Part shown: in pieces, positions 1 to 8,008 of the stretch
How positions within the stretch are numbered: position 1 is the first letter of the stretch
Layout of the letters: the number at the start of each line of letters is the position of its first letter
Origin: Glycomyces algeriensis
GTDB taxonomy: Bacteria; Actinomycetota; Actinomycetes; Mycobacteriales; Micromonosporaceae
Reading direction: 5' to 3'
Length of the DNA: 64,000 nucleotides
NCBI RefSeq assembly: GCF_027622855.1
Contig: NZ_JAPZVR010000006.1
Location: forward strand, 248,001-312,000
Program-made: the position numbers and the translations under genes
The notes under the pieces: generated by a model
The model's database searches: none
What the model saw: the letters and a program-made list of their open reading frames with translations, nothing else
What the model was told of the DNA's origin: nothing

Positions 1-1026
1 CCCGAGCCGGTCTCCGGCGACATCGTCACCGCCCCCGGCCTGGAGCTGCGCGGGCGGTTCGCGGAGGAACGCTACGACGTGTGGGCGAACGTCCTCGGCC
101 TCAAGCCGCACGGCGGCGAGGAGACGCTCGTCGTCTACTGCATCGACATCCACACCCCGCTCGACACCGAGAGCCCGTACACCGAGGGCGACTGGGAGGA
201 GTCGGAGGTCGCGAACCTCGAAGAGGTCCGCTGGGTCCTGTTCAACGGCTTCCCGAACGTGGGCGCCGAGGAGCTCATCGAGTCCTCCGGCGCCGAGGTG
301 AACCCCGACTGGTCCGATGAGGAGGTCGCCGAGGTCGCTTACGCCGGCACGCAGGCCGCCGTCTGGCACTTCACCGACGCCTGGGACCTCTTGGAGGACA
401 ACCCGGTCAAGGGCGGCAACAGCGGCGAGGACGAAGCGGTCCTCGCGGTCTACCAGCACCTGACCGAGGACACCGGGCGCGTCCCGGACCCGTCCGAGTT
501 CACCGTGGACCTGGAAGGCGAGGAGTCGGCGACGTACGCCGACGGGCGCTTCGGGCCCTACACGATCCGCTCCAACGCCGGCCCGGTCGAGCTCACCGCC
601 GAAGGCGGGCGCCTCGAGACCGAGGGCGGCGACGCGGTCGAGTCCCGCAACGACGGCGAGAAGTTCTGGATCGTCCTCGACGAGGACACGAACGAGATCA
701 CCGTCAACGGCACCGCCGCCTACGACCTCCCGGTGGGCCGGGTCTTCCTGGCCACCACCGAAGAAGCGCTCTCGGACGACGCGGTCAACCCGATGACCGT
801 GCGCGACTCGCAGAAGCTCATCCTCGCGCAGCCGCGCGAAGGCGAGGTCCCCGCCGAATGGCGCTTCGCCCTCGACGCGCCCCCGGAGGCCAGCGCGCCG
901 CCGAAGCCGCAGCTGCCCGTCACCGGTTCGACCTTGAGCGTCGCGTTCGCGGCGGGCCTGGCGCTCCTGGTCGGCGGCCTGACGGTCATCACGATCGGCA
1001 AGCGCCGCAGGGCCTCCGACCACTAG
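1..1026 (+). CDS. LPXTG-anchored Cys-Gln thioester surface protein (5' truncated)
   Basis: The reading frame is open from base 1, so the true start and signal peptide lie outside the window; 341 residues are visible. The GTG at 79 is internal, because the residues before it align with the neighbouring paralogue at 1455-2576. A Cys in VVYCID (visible residue 47) and a Gln in AGTQAAVW (residue 118) are the pair that forms the internal thioester in TQXA/thioester-domain adhesins. The C terminus carries a sortase signal: LPVTG (about 305-309), a hydrophobic stretch and a KRRR tail. It is probably covalently anchored to peptidoglycan and able to bond covalently to amines on a target surface. The two paralogues in tandem suggest duplication. 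Thioester chemistry is inferred from motifs only. Confidence 0.82.
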   Translation, partial: PEPVSGDIVTAPGLELRGRFAEERYDVWANVLGLKPHGGEETLVVYCIDIHTPLDTESPYTEGDWEESEVANLEEVRWVLFNGFPNVGAEELIESSGAEVNPDWSDEEVAEVAYAGTQAAVWHFTDAWDLLEDNPVKGGNSGEDEAVLAVYQHLTEDTGRVPDPSEFTVDLEGEESATYADGRFGPYTIRSNAGPVELTAEGGRLETEGGDAVESRNDGEKFWIVLDEDTNEITVNGTAAYDLPVGRVFLATTEEALSDDAVNPMTVRDSQKLILAQPREGEVPAEWRFALDAPPEASAPPKPQLPVTGSTLSVAFAAGLALLVGGLTVITIGKRRRASDH

Positions 1027-1454
1027 GACCTGAAGGACGCGGGCGTCCGCTTGCCGATGGCGAGCGCCCGCTGCCGCAGGAGCGTTCCGGACCACGTCGA
1101 ACGGTCCGGACCCGGGCGCGCTCCGCGGTTCCAGGAATGCCCGGTGCATGGTGCGGCCGGGGCTGGGGGAAGCGATCCCCCCTGGCCCCGGCCACTTCCG
1201 TCCCACCGGTATCCACTCGTCACCGTCCTTCGCCGACGGCGCGGCCGATACCAAATCGTTATAGTGGCGCGGCTCTCCGGAGCCGCGCCATTTCCGTTGC
1301 CGCGCAGTCGAAGTGCAGTTCCGGGATTTCCGGCCGCGAAATGCAACCGGCAGCGGGCCGCTAACGTGTCGCATGAAGAGTCTGTACCGATTTACGACTC
1401 GCAAGCACCCCCAGACCGCGTCAATCCCTCGGAAAAGCAAAGGGAATTCAACCA
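1027..1454. other. Intergenic region between the two thioester protein genes
   Basis: No credible gene was seen in these 428 bases. They hold a GC-rich stretch with short imperfect hairpins (1070-1200), an intrinsic terminator at 1265-1295, and the leader of the downstream gene. That leader contains the recurring motif TTTACGACTCGCAAGC at 1391-1406 and a Shine-Dalgarno-like AAGGGA about ten bases before the ATG at 1455. Confidence 0.6.
1265..1295 (+). terminator. Intrinsic terminator hairpin
   Basis: An 11-bp perfect stem (1265-1275 with 1280-1290), TCCG loop, followed by TTT. It lies about 240 bp after the first thioester gene and before the second, so it probably ends the first transcript. 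Confidence 0.65.
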
Positions 1455-2576
1455 ATGATGACCAAAGCCCTGAAGGGGACGATGGCCGCTGCTGCGGGCG
1501 TCGCGCTCGGCCTCACCGGCGTCACCGCCGCCCAAGCCCAGGACGAGGAAGCGGGCATCCTCGCCGCCGGCGACGTCGTGATCGAGGACCCGGGCATCCG
1601 GCTGAACGGCAAACTGGACGGCCTCGACAAGAAGCCGCACGCCAACATGATCGCCCTCGACCCCGGCGACGGCGAGTACCGCACCGTCTACTGCATCCAG
1701 CTCGGTGTCCCCCTCAAGAAGGACAATGCCCACGAAGAGCGCCCGTGGGAGGAGATCCCTGTCGAGGACCTCCCGATGGTCCTCGGCGTCCTCACCCTCG
1801 GCTACGACGGCACCAACGCCGGCGAGCTCCTCGAAGAGGCGGGCCTGGCCAGCGACGACTACGGCGACGTCACCCAGGAGCAGCTGGCCTACGCGGCCAC
1901 CCAGTCCGCCATCTGGTCGCTGACCGACGGCTGGGACCTCAGCACGAGCGACCCGACCGAGGACGACGTCGCCGACGAGATCGTCCCGGCGCTCCAGGAG
2001 TGGCTGCTCGCCAACGCCGTGCCCGTCGAGGAGCCTGAAGAGCCCTTCTTCGACTACGACGACACCGACGCCAAGGTCGAAGGCTCCACCGTCGGTCCGT
2101 TCACCGTCGACACCAACATCGACTCGCTCAGCTTCGAGCAGCCTGAGGGTGCCACCGTCATCGACGAGAACGGCGAGGAGCTCACCGCCCTCGCCGACGG
2201 CCAGGTCTTCTCCGTGAAGTTCGACAAGGCCGAGACCGCCTCGGTCACGATCGTCACCGACACCGTCGAATGGACCACCCAGGCCGGCCGCACTTTCGTC
2301 CCGGTCGACGCCGAGGGCGCGAACGTCGAAGGCCAGCGACTCATCCTCGCCGAGGAGTTCACCGAGGAGTTCTACTACGAGATCCCCTTCGAGATCGTCG
2401 TCGAAGAGGTCCCGAGCCAGTCCCCGAGTGAGTCCCCGAAGCCGCAGCTGCCCGTCACCGGTTCCAGCCTGACCACCGTCGCCACCGTCGGCGGCGCGGT
2501 CCTGCTCGCCGGCGTCGCCGCGATGGTGCTCATGCGCCGCCGCGCCGCCCGCGCGGACTGGGGCTCGGACGCTTAA
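1455..2576 (+). CDS. LPXTG-anchored Cys-Gln thioester surface protein
   Basis: A 373-residue secreted wall protein. Residues 1-29 are a signal peptide ending in TAAQAQ. A thioester domain follows with the reactive Cys80 (TVYCIQ) and Gln150 (ATQSAIW), the paired residues of TQXA-type Cys-Gln thioester adhesins. The second half is an acidic beta-rich region, then a Ser/Pro linker, LPVTG (about 332-336), a hydrophobic helix and an RRR tail for sortase anchoring. Two ATG codons (1455, 1458) follow an AAGGGA ribosome site; either could start. It is a paralogue of the truncated gene to its left, with the same LPVTG tail. The likely role is covalent surface attachment or a pilus/aerial surface coat; the target is unknown. 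Confidence 0.85.
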   Translation: MMTKALKGTMAAAAGVALGLTGVTAAQAQDEEAGILAAGDVVIEDPGIRLNGKLDGLDKKPHANMIALDPGDGEYRTVYCIQLGVPLKKDNAHEERPWEEIPVEDLPMVLGVLTLGYDGTNAGELLEEAGLASDDYGDVTQEQLAYAATQSAIWSLTDGWDLSTSDPTEDDVADEIVPALQEWLLANAVPVEEPEEPFFDYDDTDAKVEGSTVGPFTVDTNIDSLSFEQPEGATVIDENGEELTALADGQVFSVKFDKAETASVTIVTDTVEWTTQAGRTFVPVDAEGANVEGQRLILAEEFTEEFYYEIPFEIVVEEVPSQSPSESPKPQLPVTGSSLTTVATVGGAVLLAGVAAMVLMRRRAARADWGSDA

Positions 2577-2600
2577 CAGCGACTGAACACTGCGACAAAC

Positions 2601-2637
2601 GCCACACGCCCGCTGGTCACACCGGCGGGCGTGTGGC
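2601..2637 (+). terminator. Terminator-like hairpin after the thioester gene
   Basis: A perfect 13-bp stem (2601-2613 with 2625-2637) with an 11-base loop, 24 bases after the stop codon. There is no U-run, so efficiency is uncertain. Confidence 0.55.
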
Positions 2638-2648
2638 ATACTTGCCGC

Positions 2649-2717
2649 GTGACTCAGAGCGCGCGATTTTACTTTTACTACGGCCGGACCCGTCCGAGCC
2701 GTAGGTCGTCGCGCTGA
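2649..2717 (+). CDS. Phe/Tyr-rich attenuator leader peptide
   Basis: A 22-codon open frame starting at GTG 2649 and ending at TGA 2715-2717 reads MTQSARFYFYYGRTRPSR and then RSSR. Codons 7-11 (2667-2681) are five successive aromatic codons, Phe-Tyr-Phe-Tyr-Tyr. It sits directly before alternative RNA hairpins and a strong terminator, upstream of the chorismate mutase gene, whose product lies on the Phe/Tyr pathway. This is the classical arrangement for ribosome-mediated attenuation: scarcity of charged tRNA-Phe or tRNA-Tyr would stall the ribosome and change the folding. Translation of the peptide is inferred; no obvious strong ribosome site is seen, so the leader may be nearly leaderless. 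Confidence 0.7.
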   Translation: MTQSARFYFYYGRTRPSRRSSR

Positions 2718-2761
2718 CACAACGACCTACAGGCCCCGGGCGAACAGCCCGGGGCTTTTTT
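2680..2761 (+). promoter_or_regulatory. Transcription attenuator upstream of chorismate mutase
   Basis: Three mutually related stems are visible. Segment 1:2 pairs 2680-2689 with 2692-2702 (one bulged A). Segment 2:3 pairs GTAGGTCGT at 2701-2709 with ACGACCTAC at 2722-2730 and can extend through GCC (2698-2700) to GGC (2732-2734). The terminator pairs GCCCCGGGC at 2733-2741 with 2747-2755 and is followed by six T (2756-2761). A ribosome stalled on the aromatic codons would cover segment 1 and favour 2:3, whose extension invades the base of the terminator. The overlap of the antiterminator with the terminator is small, so the exact switch is uncertain. Confidence 0.65.
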
Positions 2762-2775
2762 CACGCCTGGGCAGA

Positions 2776-2798
2776 TGTACGGCTCGCAAGCGTCGCCG
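2776..2798 (+). repeat. Recurring intergenic motif (TACGGCTCGCAAGC type), copy near chorismate mutase
   Basis: TACGGCTCGCAAGCGTCGCCG at 2778-2798 matches, with one mismatch, the reverse complement of 27528-27548, and a looser version lies at 30608-30628. Shorter relatives are at 1391-1406 and 7651-7662. All lie 40 to 120 bases before a gene on the + strand. Function unknown. Confidence 0.5.
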
Positions 2799-2855
2799 AG
2801 AGGCGGCTCACCCGCCCGGAGTTCGATACCGAATCGCTCTTTAGGAGAAGCCCTG

Positions 2856-3119
2856 ATGACCGCATCCGCTGAAATCGCACCCGACGAACTCCAGGACCTG
2901 CGCGTCGAGATCGACGCCCTGGACGCCGAGATCATCCGCCTCTGGCAGCGCCGCGCCGAAGTCTCCAAGCGCATCGGCGAGATCCGCATGGCCAACGGCG
3001 GCACCCGCCTGGTCCTGGACCGCGAGCGCGCCATCCTCGAGAAGTACCGCGCCGCCCTCGGCGACGACGGCATCCAGATCGCGATGCTCGTCCTCCGCTC
3101 GGGCCGCGGACCGCTCTAA
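2856..3119 (+). CDS. Chorismate mutase, AroQ type
   Basis: An 87-residue all-helical protein. It would convert chorismate to prephenate, the first step committed to phenylalanine and tyrosine, in the cytoplasm. The AroQ pattern is visible: LRVEIDALDAEIIRLWQRR (helix 1 with its Arg), AEVSKRIGEIR, then LDRERAILEKYRAAL. The start is ATG 2856 because TAGGAGAAG lies seven to thirteen bases upstream; in-frame upstream codons belong to the leader. The gene follows a Phe/Tyr attenuator, which fits its role. Length is normal for a free-standing monofunctional enzyme. A hairpin dyad (3126-3162) follows the stop and overlaps the pcrA promoter. Confidence 0.88.
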   Translation: MTASAEIAPDELQDLRVEIDALDAEIIRLWQRRAEVSKRIGEIRMANGGTRLVLDRERAILEKYRAALGDDGIQIAMLVLRSGRGPL

Positions 3120-3125
3120 AGAGTG

Positions 3126-3173
3126 ATGCCGCGCCGTGAAAGTGTCATACCCGGCGCGGCATAATTGGTGGCG
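3126..3173 (+). promoter_or_regulatory. Dyad and probable leaderless promoter of pcrA
   Basis: A perfect 11-bp inverted repeat (3126-3136 with 3152-3162) flanks a 15-base loop; it may terminate the chorismate mutase transcript. GTGAAA (3136-3141) and CATAAT (3160-3165) are spaced by 18 bases and would place the transcript start at about 3172-3174, at the pcrA ATG, which has no Shine-Dalgarno sequence. A leaderless mRNA is likely. Confidence 0.45.
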
Positions 3174-5402
<2,229 letters not shown>

Positions 5403-5527
5403 GCACGACTCACTGTCGTACCCGTGTGGGATGGTGTCCTTTTCACTGGTAGTGGAGAAGGTGGGATAGGGAGGGTACCCGGGGCCGCCCGTACGGCCGC
5501 GGATCGGCCAGCGTCGATCGGCCCGCG

Positions 5528-6307
5528 TCAGCGCAGGTCGAGCCCGACCTCCGACAGGTAGCTCAGCGGCTCCACCGGCTCGCCGTTCACATGCACTTCG
5601 AAGTGGACGTGCGAGCCGAAGGACCGGCCCGTGTTCCCCGCGTTCGCGATCTGCCCGCCCCCGTCCACCCAGTCGCCCTCGCCCACGAGCACCTCCGAGT
5701 TGTGGGCGTAGTACGTCTCCACACCCTCGCCGTGGTCGATGATCACGAGGTTCCCGAACCCCGTCTCCCACCCGGCGTGCTTCACCGTGCCCGGATACGC
5801 GGCGTACACCGGGTCCCCGGTCTCCGCGTCGAAGTCCACCCCGTTGTGGTTGCGGCCCCAGCGCTGCCCGAACAGGGACGTGATCGTGATGTCGTCCAGC
5901 ATCGGCTCCCACTTGATCTGCGCGTCCTGCCCCGTCACCGGCGACGTCCGCTCAGACAGCACGACCTCCTCGGCCGTCGCCGCACCCAGCGGCGCACCGG
6001 ACGGCGACCCGCCGTCCGCGACCGTCTGCGGCACGCTCGCCTCCGCGGCCAGCGCCGCGATGTCCGCGACCGCCTGCGACGAACCGGACTCCTCCTCACC
6101 GGAGGAGAACCCGGCGCCCGTCGCCATGGCGACGATCGACGCCCCGGCCACGGCCGAGCCGACGACGGCGGTGTAGCGGCGTTGCGTCCCCGCCAGCAGC
6201 GGGGAGAGTTCAGCGGCCCACGAGGCGCGGTGCTGGCCCCTCGTGCGATGCGGCCGGGCGGCGTGACGCCTGATGAGATCGGCGGATACCGGTCCGGTGT
6301 CGGACAT
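5528..6307 (-). CDS. M23 family metallopeptidase (membrane-anchored)
   Basis: A 259-residue peptidoglycan endopeptidase candidate. A basic cytoplasmic N terminus is followed by one hydrophobic segment (RYTAVVGSAVAGASIVAMA), an Ala/Ser-rich linker, and a C-terminal LytM/M23 domain. Zinc ligands are visible in RNHNGVDFD (His and Asp) and in GSHVHFEVHVNG (HxH). The domain reads SLFGQRWGRNHNGVDF to HVNGEPVEPLSYL, so it is complete. The start is ATG 6307, preceded on its strand by GGAG at seven bases; a longer open frame to 6421 lacks a ribosome site. It stands alone between pcrA (convergent) and the heme oxygenase gene. It could be active or a LytM regulator; the full ligand set favours activity. 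Confidence 0.85.
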   Translation of the reverse strand: MSDTGPVSADLIRRHAARPHRTRGQHRASWAAELSPLLAGTQRRYTAVVGSAVAGASIVAMATGAGFSSGEEESGSSQAVADIAALAAEASVPQTVADGGSPSGAPLGAATAEEVVLSERTSPVTGQDAQIKWEPMLDDITITSLFGQRWGRNHNGVDFDAETGDPVYAAYPGTVKHAGWETGFGNLVIIDHGEGVETYYAHNSEVLVGEGDWVDGGGQIANAGNTGRSFGSHVHFEVHVNGEPVEPLSYLSEVGLDLR

Positions 6308-6482
6308 GTGTGCTCCGAGATTGTGGCGGTGCCCATCGGCGGCGGCGGAGGACTGGGTCAGTCCCGGGGGGCCGGCCGTGGGCCTGGCAACCGCCACACG
6401 GTAGCGCCGCGAACGGCGCACCCGCGAGATTCGTCACCGCCCGGCGTGTCGCGACAATCAGGACAATTCCGGGCGGTAGTGA

Positions 6483-7472
6483 TCACGCGTTCTCGAGTGC
6501 GGCTTTCGACTCGGTGAACAGCCGCACGATCTCCGGCCGCACCTCGGCCCGCTCCGACAGCGGACCGGCCCACTGCACCCGGACCGCCACCTCGGCCCCG
6601 TCCACCAGGACCGCGAAGTCCGCGCCTTCGCCGTCGAACCCGGTCATCCGGGCCGCCTCGGCGCCGCGTTGGCCGCCCGCGCCCTGGCAGATCACGAGCG
6701 TGTCGGCCACGTGGTCGATGTTCATGTGGTGGCAGATCGCGGCGATCACCTTCGGTTCGAACGGGTTGCGGCCCAGGCCTTCGCCGAGTGCCGCGAGCAC
6801 CGCGCCGTTGTGGTCATAGGCGAGGAGGACCTCCTCGATGACGCGCGCCTTGTCGGCCTCGGGCAGGTCGACCGCGTCCAGGCGCGAGCGGTACTCCTCC
6901 TTGAACGCCTTGGGGCTCTTGATGTCCGCGAACTCGTAGAACGAGGCGCCCTCGGCCTCGAAGCCGAAGTTGCGGCGCGCGGCCTTGCCGAAGGCCTGCC
7001 CGCCCGAGAGGTCGCCGAGGTAGCGGGTGTACGCGTGGGCGATGTAGCCGCCGGGCCAGTCGGCCGAGACCGCGTCGATCCGGTCCACGTAGGCGCGCGT
7101 CGCCGGGAGCGGTTCGATGCCGGAGCGCCACTTCGGTCCCATCAGGAATCGCAGGTCCGCTTCGAGCGCGGGAACGCGCGCCAGCTCGGGGAACACGAAC
7201 GGGCCCGCCACCGCGTCGTCGGCGAACCGCGCGGCCGCGGCCTCGATCGCCTCGTACACGAAGTACTGCTGGGCGTGCCAGCGCGTGTAGTCGTCCACGC
7301 TCAGCGAGCCGTCGAAGAGCCGGTCGAACACGCCCGGGTCCTTGACCGCGTCCGCGTCGGCCGACGGGTCGAGGCCTTGGTGGCGCGACCAGGAGGCCTC
7401 GCGGATCCGGGCCGAGAAGAGGGGCGCCCCGGCGTCGGCCGGGCCGTTCGCAGCGGCGGTGTCAGCAGGCAT
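6483..7472 (-). CDS. Heme oxygenase with C-terminal DUF2470 domain
   Basis: A 329-residue cytoplasmic protein that would open heme to biliverdin, CO and iron. Residues about 20-235 are the heme oxygenase fold: an N-terminal region containing SWSRHQGLDP, then YIAHAYTRYLGDLSGGQAFGK, which carries the conserved distal-helix GDLSGG glycines. Residues about 245-329 are a DUF2470 domain (CHHMNIDHVADTLVICQ), a small module linked to heme or iron proteins. ATG 7472 has AAGGA eight bases upstream. A 15-of-19 match to the IdeR/DmdR iron box lies 39 to 57 bases before the start, so expression is probably induced by iron limitation for iron salvage from heme. No heme importer is adjacent. Confidence 0.9.
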   Translation of the reverse strand: MPADTAAANGPADAGAPLFSARIREASWSRHQGLDPSADADAVKDPGVFDRLFDGSLSVDDYTRWHAQQYFVYEAIEAAAARFADDAVAGPFVFPELARVPALEADLRFLMGPKWRSGIEPLPATRAYVDRIDAVSADWPGGYIAHAYTRYLGDLSGGQAFGKAARRNFGFEAEGASFYEFADIKSPKAFKEEYRSRLDAVDLPEADKARVIEEVLLAYDHNGAVLAALGEGLGRNPFEPKVIAAICHHMNIDHVADTLVICQGAGGQRGAEAARMTGFDGEGADFAVLVDGAEVAVRVQWAGPLSERAEVRPEIVRLFTESKAALENA

Positions 7473-7510
7473 GTGCGCATTCCTTATCGAACAACGATCA
7501 TATTCTTGAG

Positions 7511-7529
7511 TAAGGCGAGCCTAACCTAC
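7511..7529 (-). promoter_or_regulatory. IdeR/DmdR-type iron box for the heme oxygenase gene
   Basis: Read on the minus strand the 19-mer GTAGGTTAGGCTCGCCTTA matches the consensus TTAGGTTAGGCTAACCTAA at 15 of 19 positions, with the first half nearly perfect. It lies in the promoter region of the heme oxygenase gene. Iron-dependent repression is inferred from the established IdeR/DtxR operator. Confidence 0.75.
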
Positions 7530-7745
7530 ATGAGTGCGCACGGGTAGGCGTACGAACTCCCGACCCGTCAGCAAGGCCGCCGCGGCCATCGGTGAGAATG
7601 GTATGAGCCGTGCTCACCCGCGCGGCTGAACCAGAAAGAGCACGAGAATCACGGTCGCAAGCCTTCCCCAGGGAGAGCGGACTGTGGCACCATGGGCTCT
7701 ACTGGTCCCCTTGACAGCACATTCCCACACCTCACGGGAGGCCTC

Positions 7746-7979
7746 GTGAAACCGGTCAGACTACTCAAGCGGTTCGGCGCTGCCATTGCCGCGGGTCTCC
7801 TTGCGCTCGGCCTTATCGCTGGCACCGCCACCGCGGCAAGCGCCGGCGGCGGCTCCGGTGAGATCTCAGCCGGGGGCGGCTCCGGCGAGATCTCCGCCGA
7901 GGGCGGCGGTTCGGGCGAGATCTCCGGCGGCTCCGGCGAGATCTCCGCGGTCCCGCTCGGCTCGGGCGAAATCAGCTAA
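7746..7979 (+). CDS. Small secreted peptide with five GSGEIS repeats
   Basis: A 77-residue protein of unknown function. GTG 7746 is chosen because GGGAGG lies four bases upstream; the in-frame ATG at 7692 lacks one. Residues 1-33 are a clear signal peptide (KRF basic start, hydrophobic core, TATAASA cleavage site). The mature part is only 44 residues: GGGSGEISA, GGGSGEISAE, GGGSGEIS, GGSGEISAVPL and a final GSGEIS that ends the protein. The mature peptide has no Cys, Lys or Arg and is acidic. The next gene, a membrane GGDEF-EAL protein, starts 29 bp later on the same strand, so the two are probably co-transcribed. It may be a processed signal, a linker-like surface peptide or a structural secretion product; I do not recognise the family. 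Confidence 0.7.
   Translation: MKPVRLLKRFGAAIAAGLLALGLIAGTATAASAGGGSGEISAGGGSGEISAEGGGSGEISGGSGEISAVPLGSGEIS
7845..7976 (+). repeat. Tandem GSGEIS-coding repeats
   Basis: Five copies of an 18-base core coding Gly-Ser-Gly-Glu-Ile-Ser within 132 bases. Copies 1 to 4 use GAGATCTC for Glu-Ile-Ser and so each contain a BglII-like AGATCT core; the last copy uses GAAATCAGC. Spacers code for one to five residues. Confidence 0.85.
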
Positions 7980-8008
7980 CGCCGAGGTCCGAACATGGTC
8001 GACGCACG

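Noticed and set aside
6308-6480. Cyclic-di-AMP (ydaO-type) riboswitch before the M23 peptidase gene
   Set aside because: Such elements precede cell-wall hydrolases in actinobacteria, but the conserved purine-rich and GGGTGAATC-like segments were not found.
7845-7976. CRISPR array from short regular repeats
   Set aside because: The repeats are an in-frame coding repeat of GSGEIS, too short and with no spacers.
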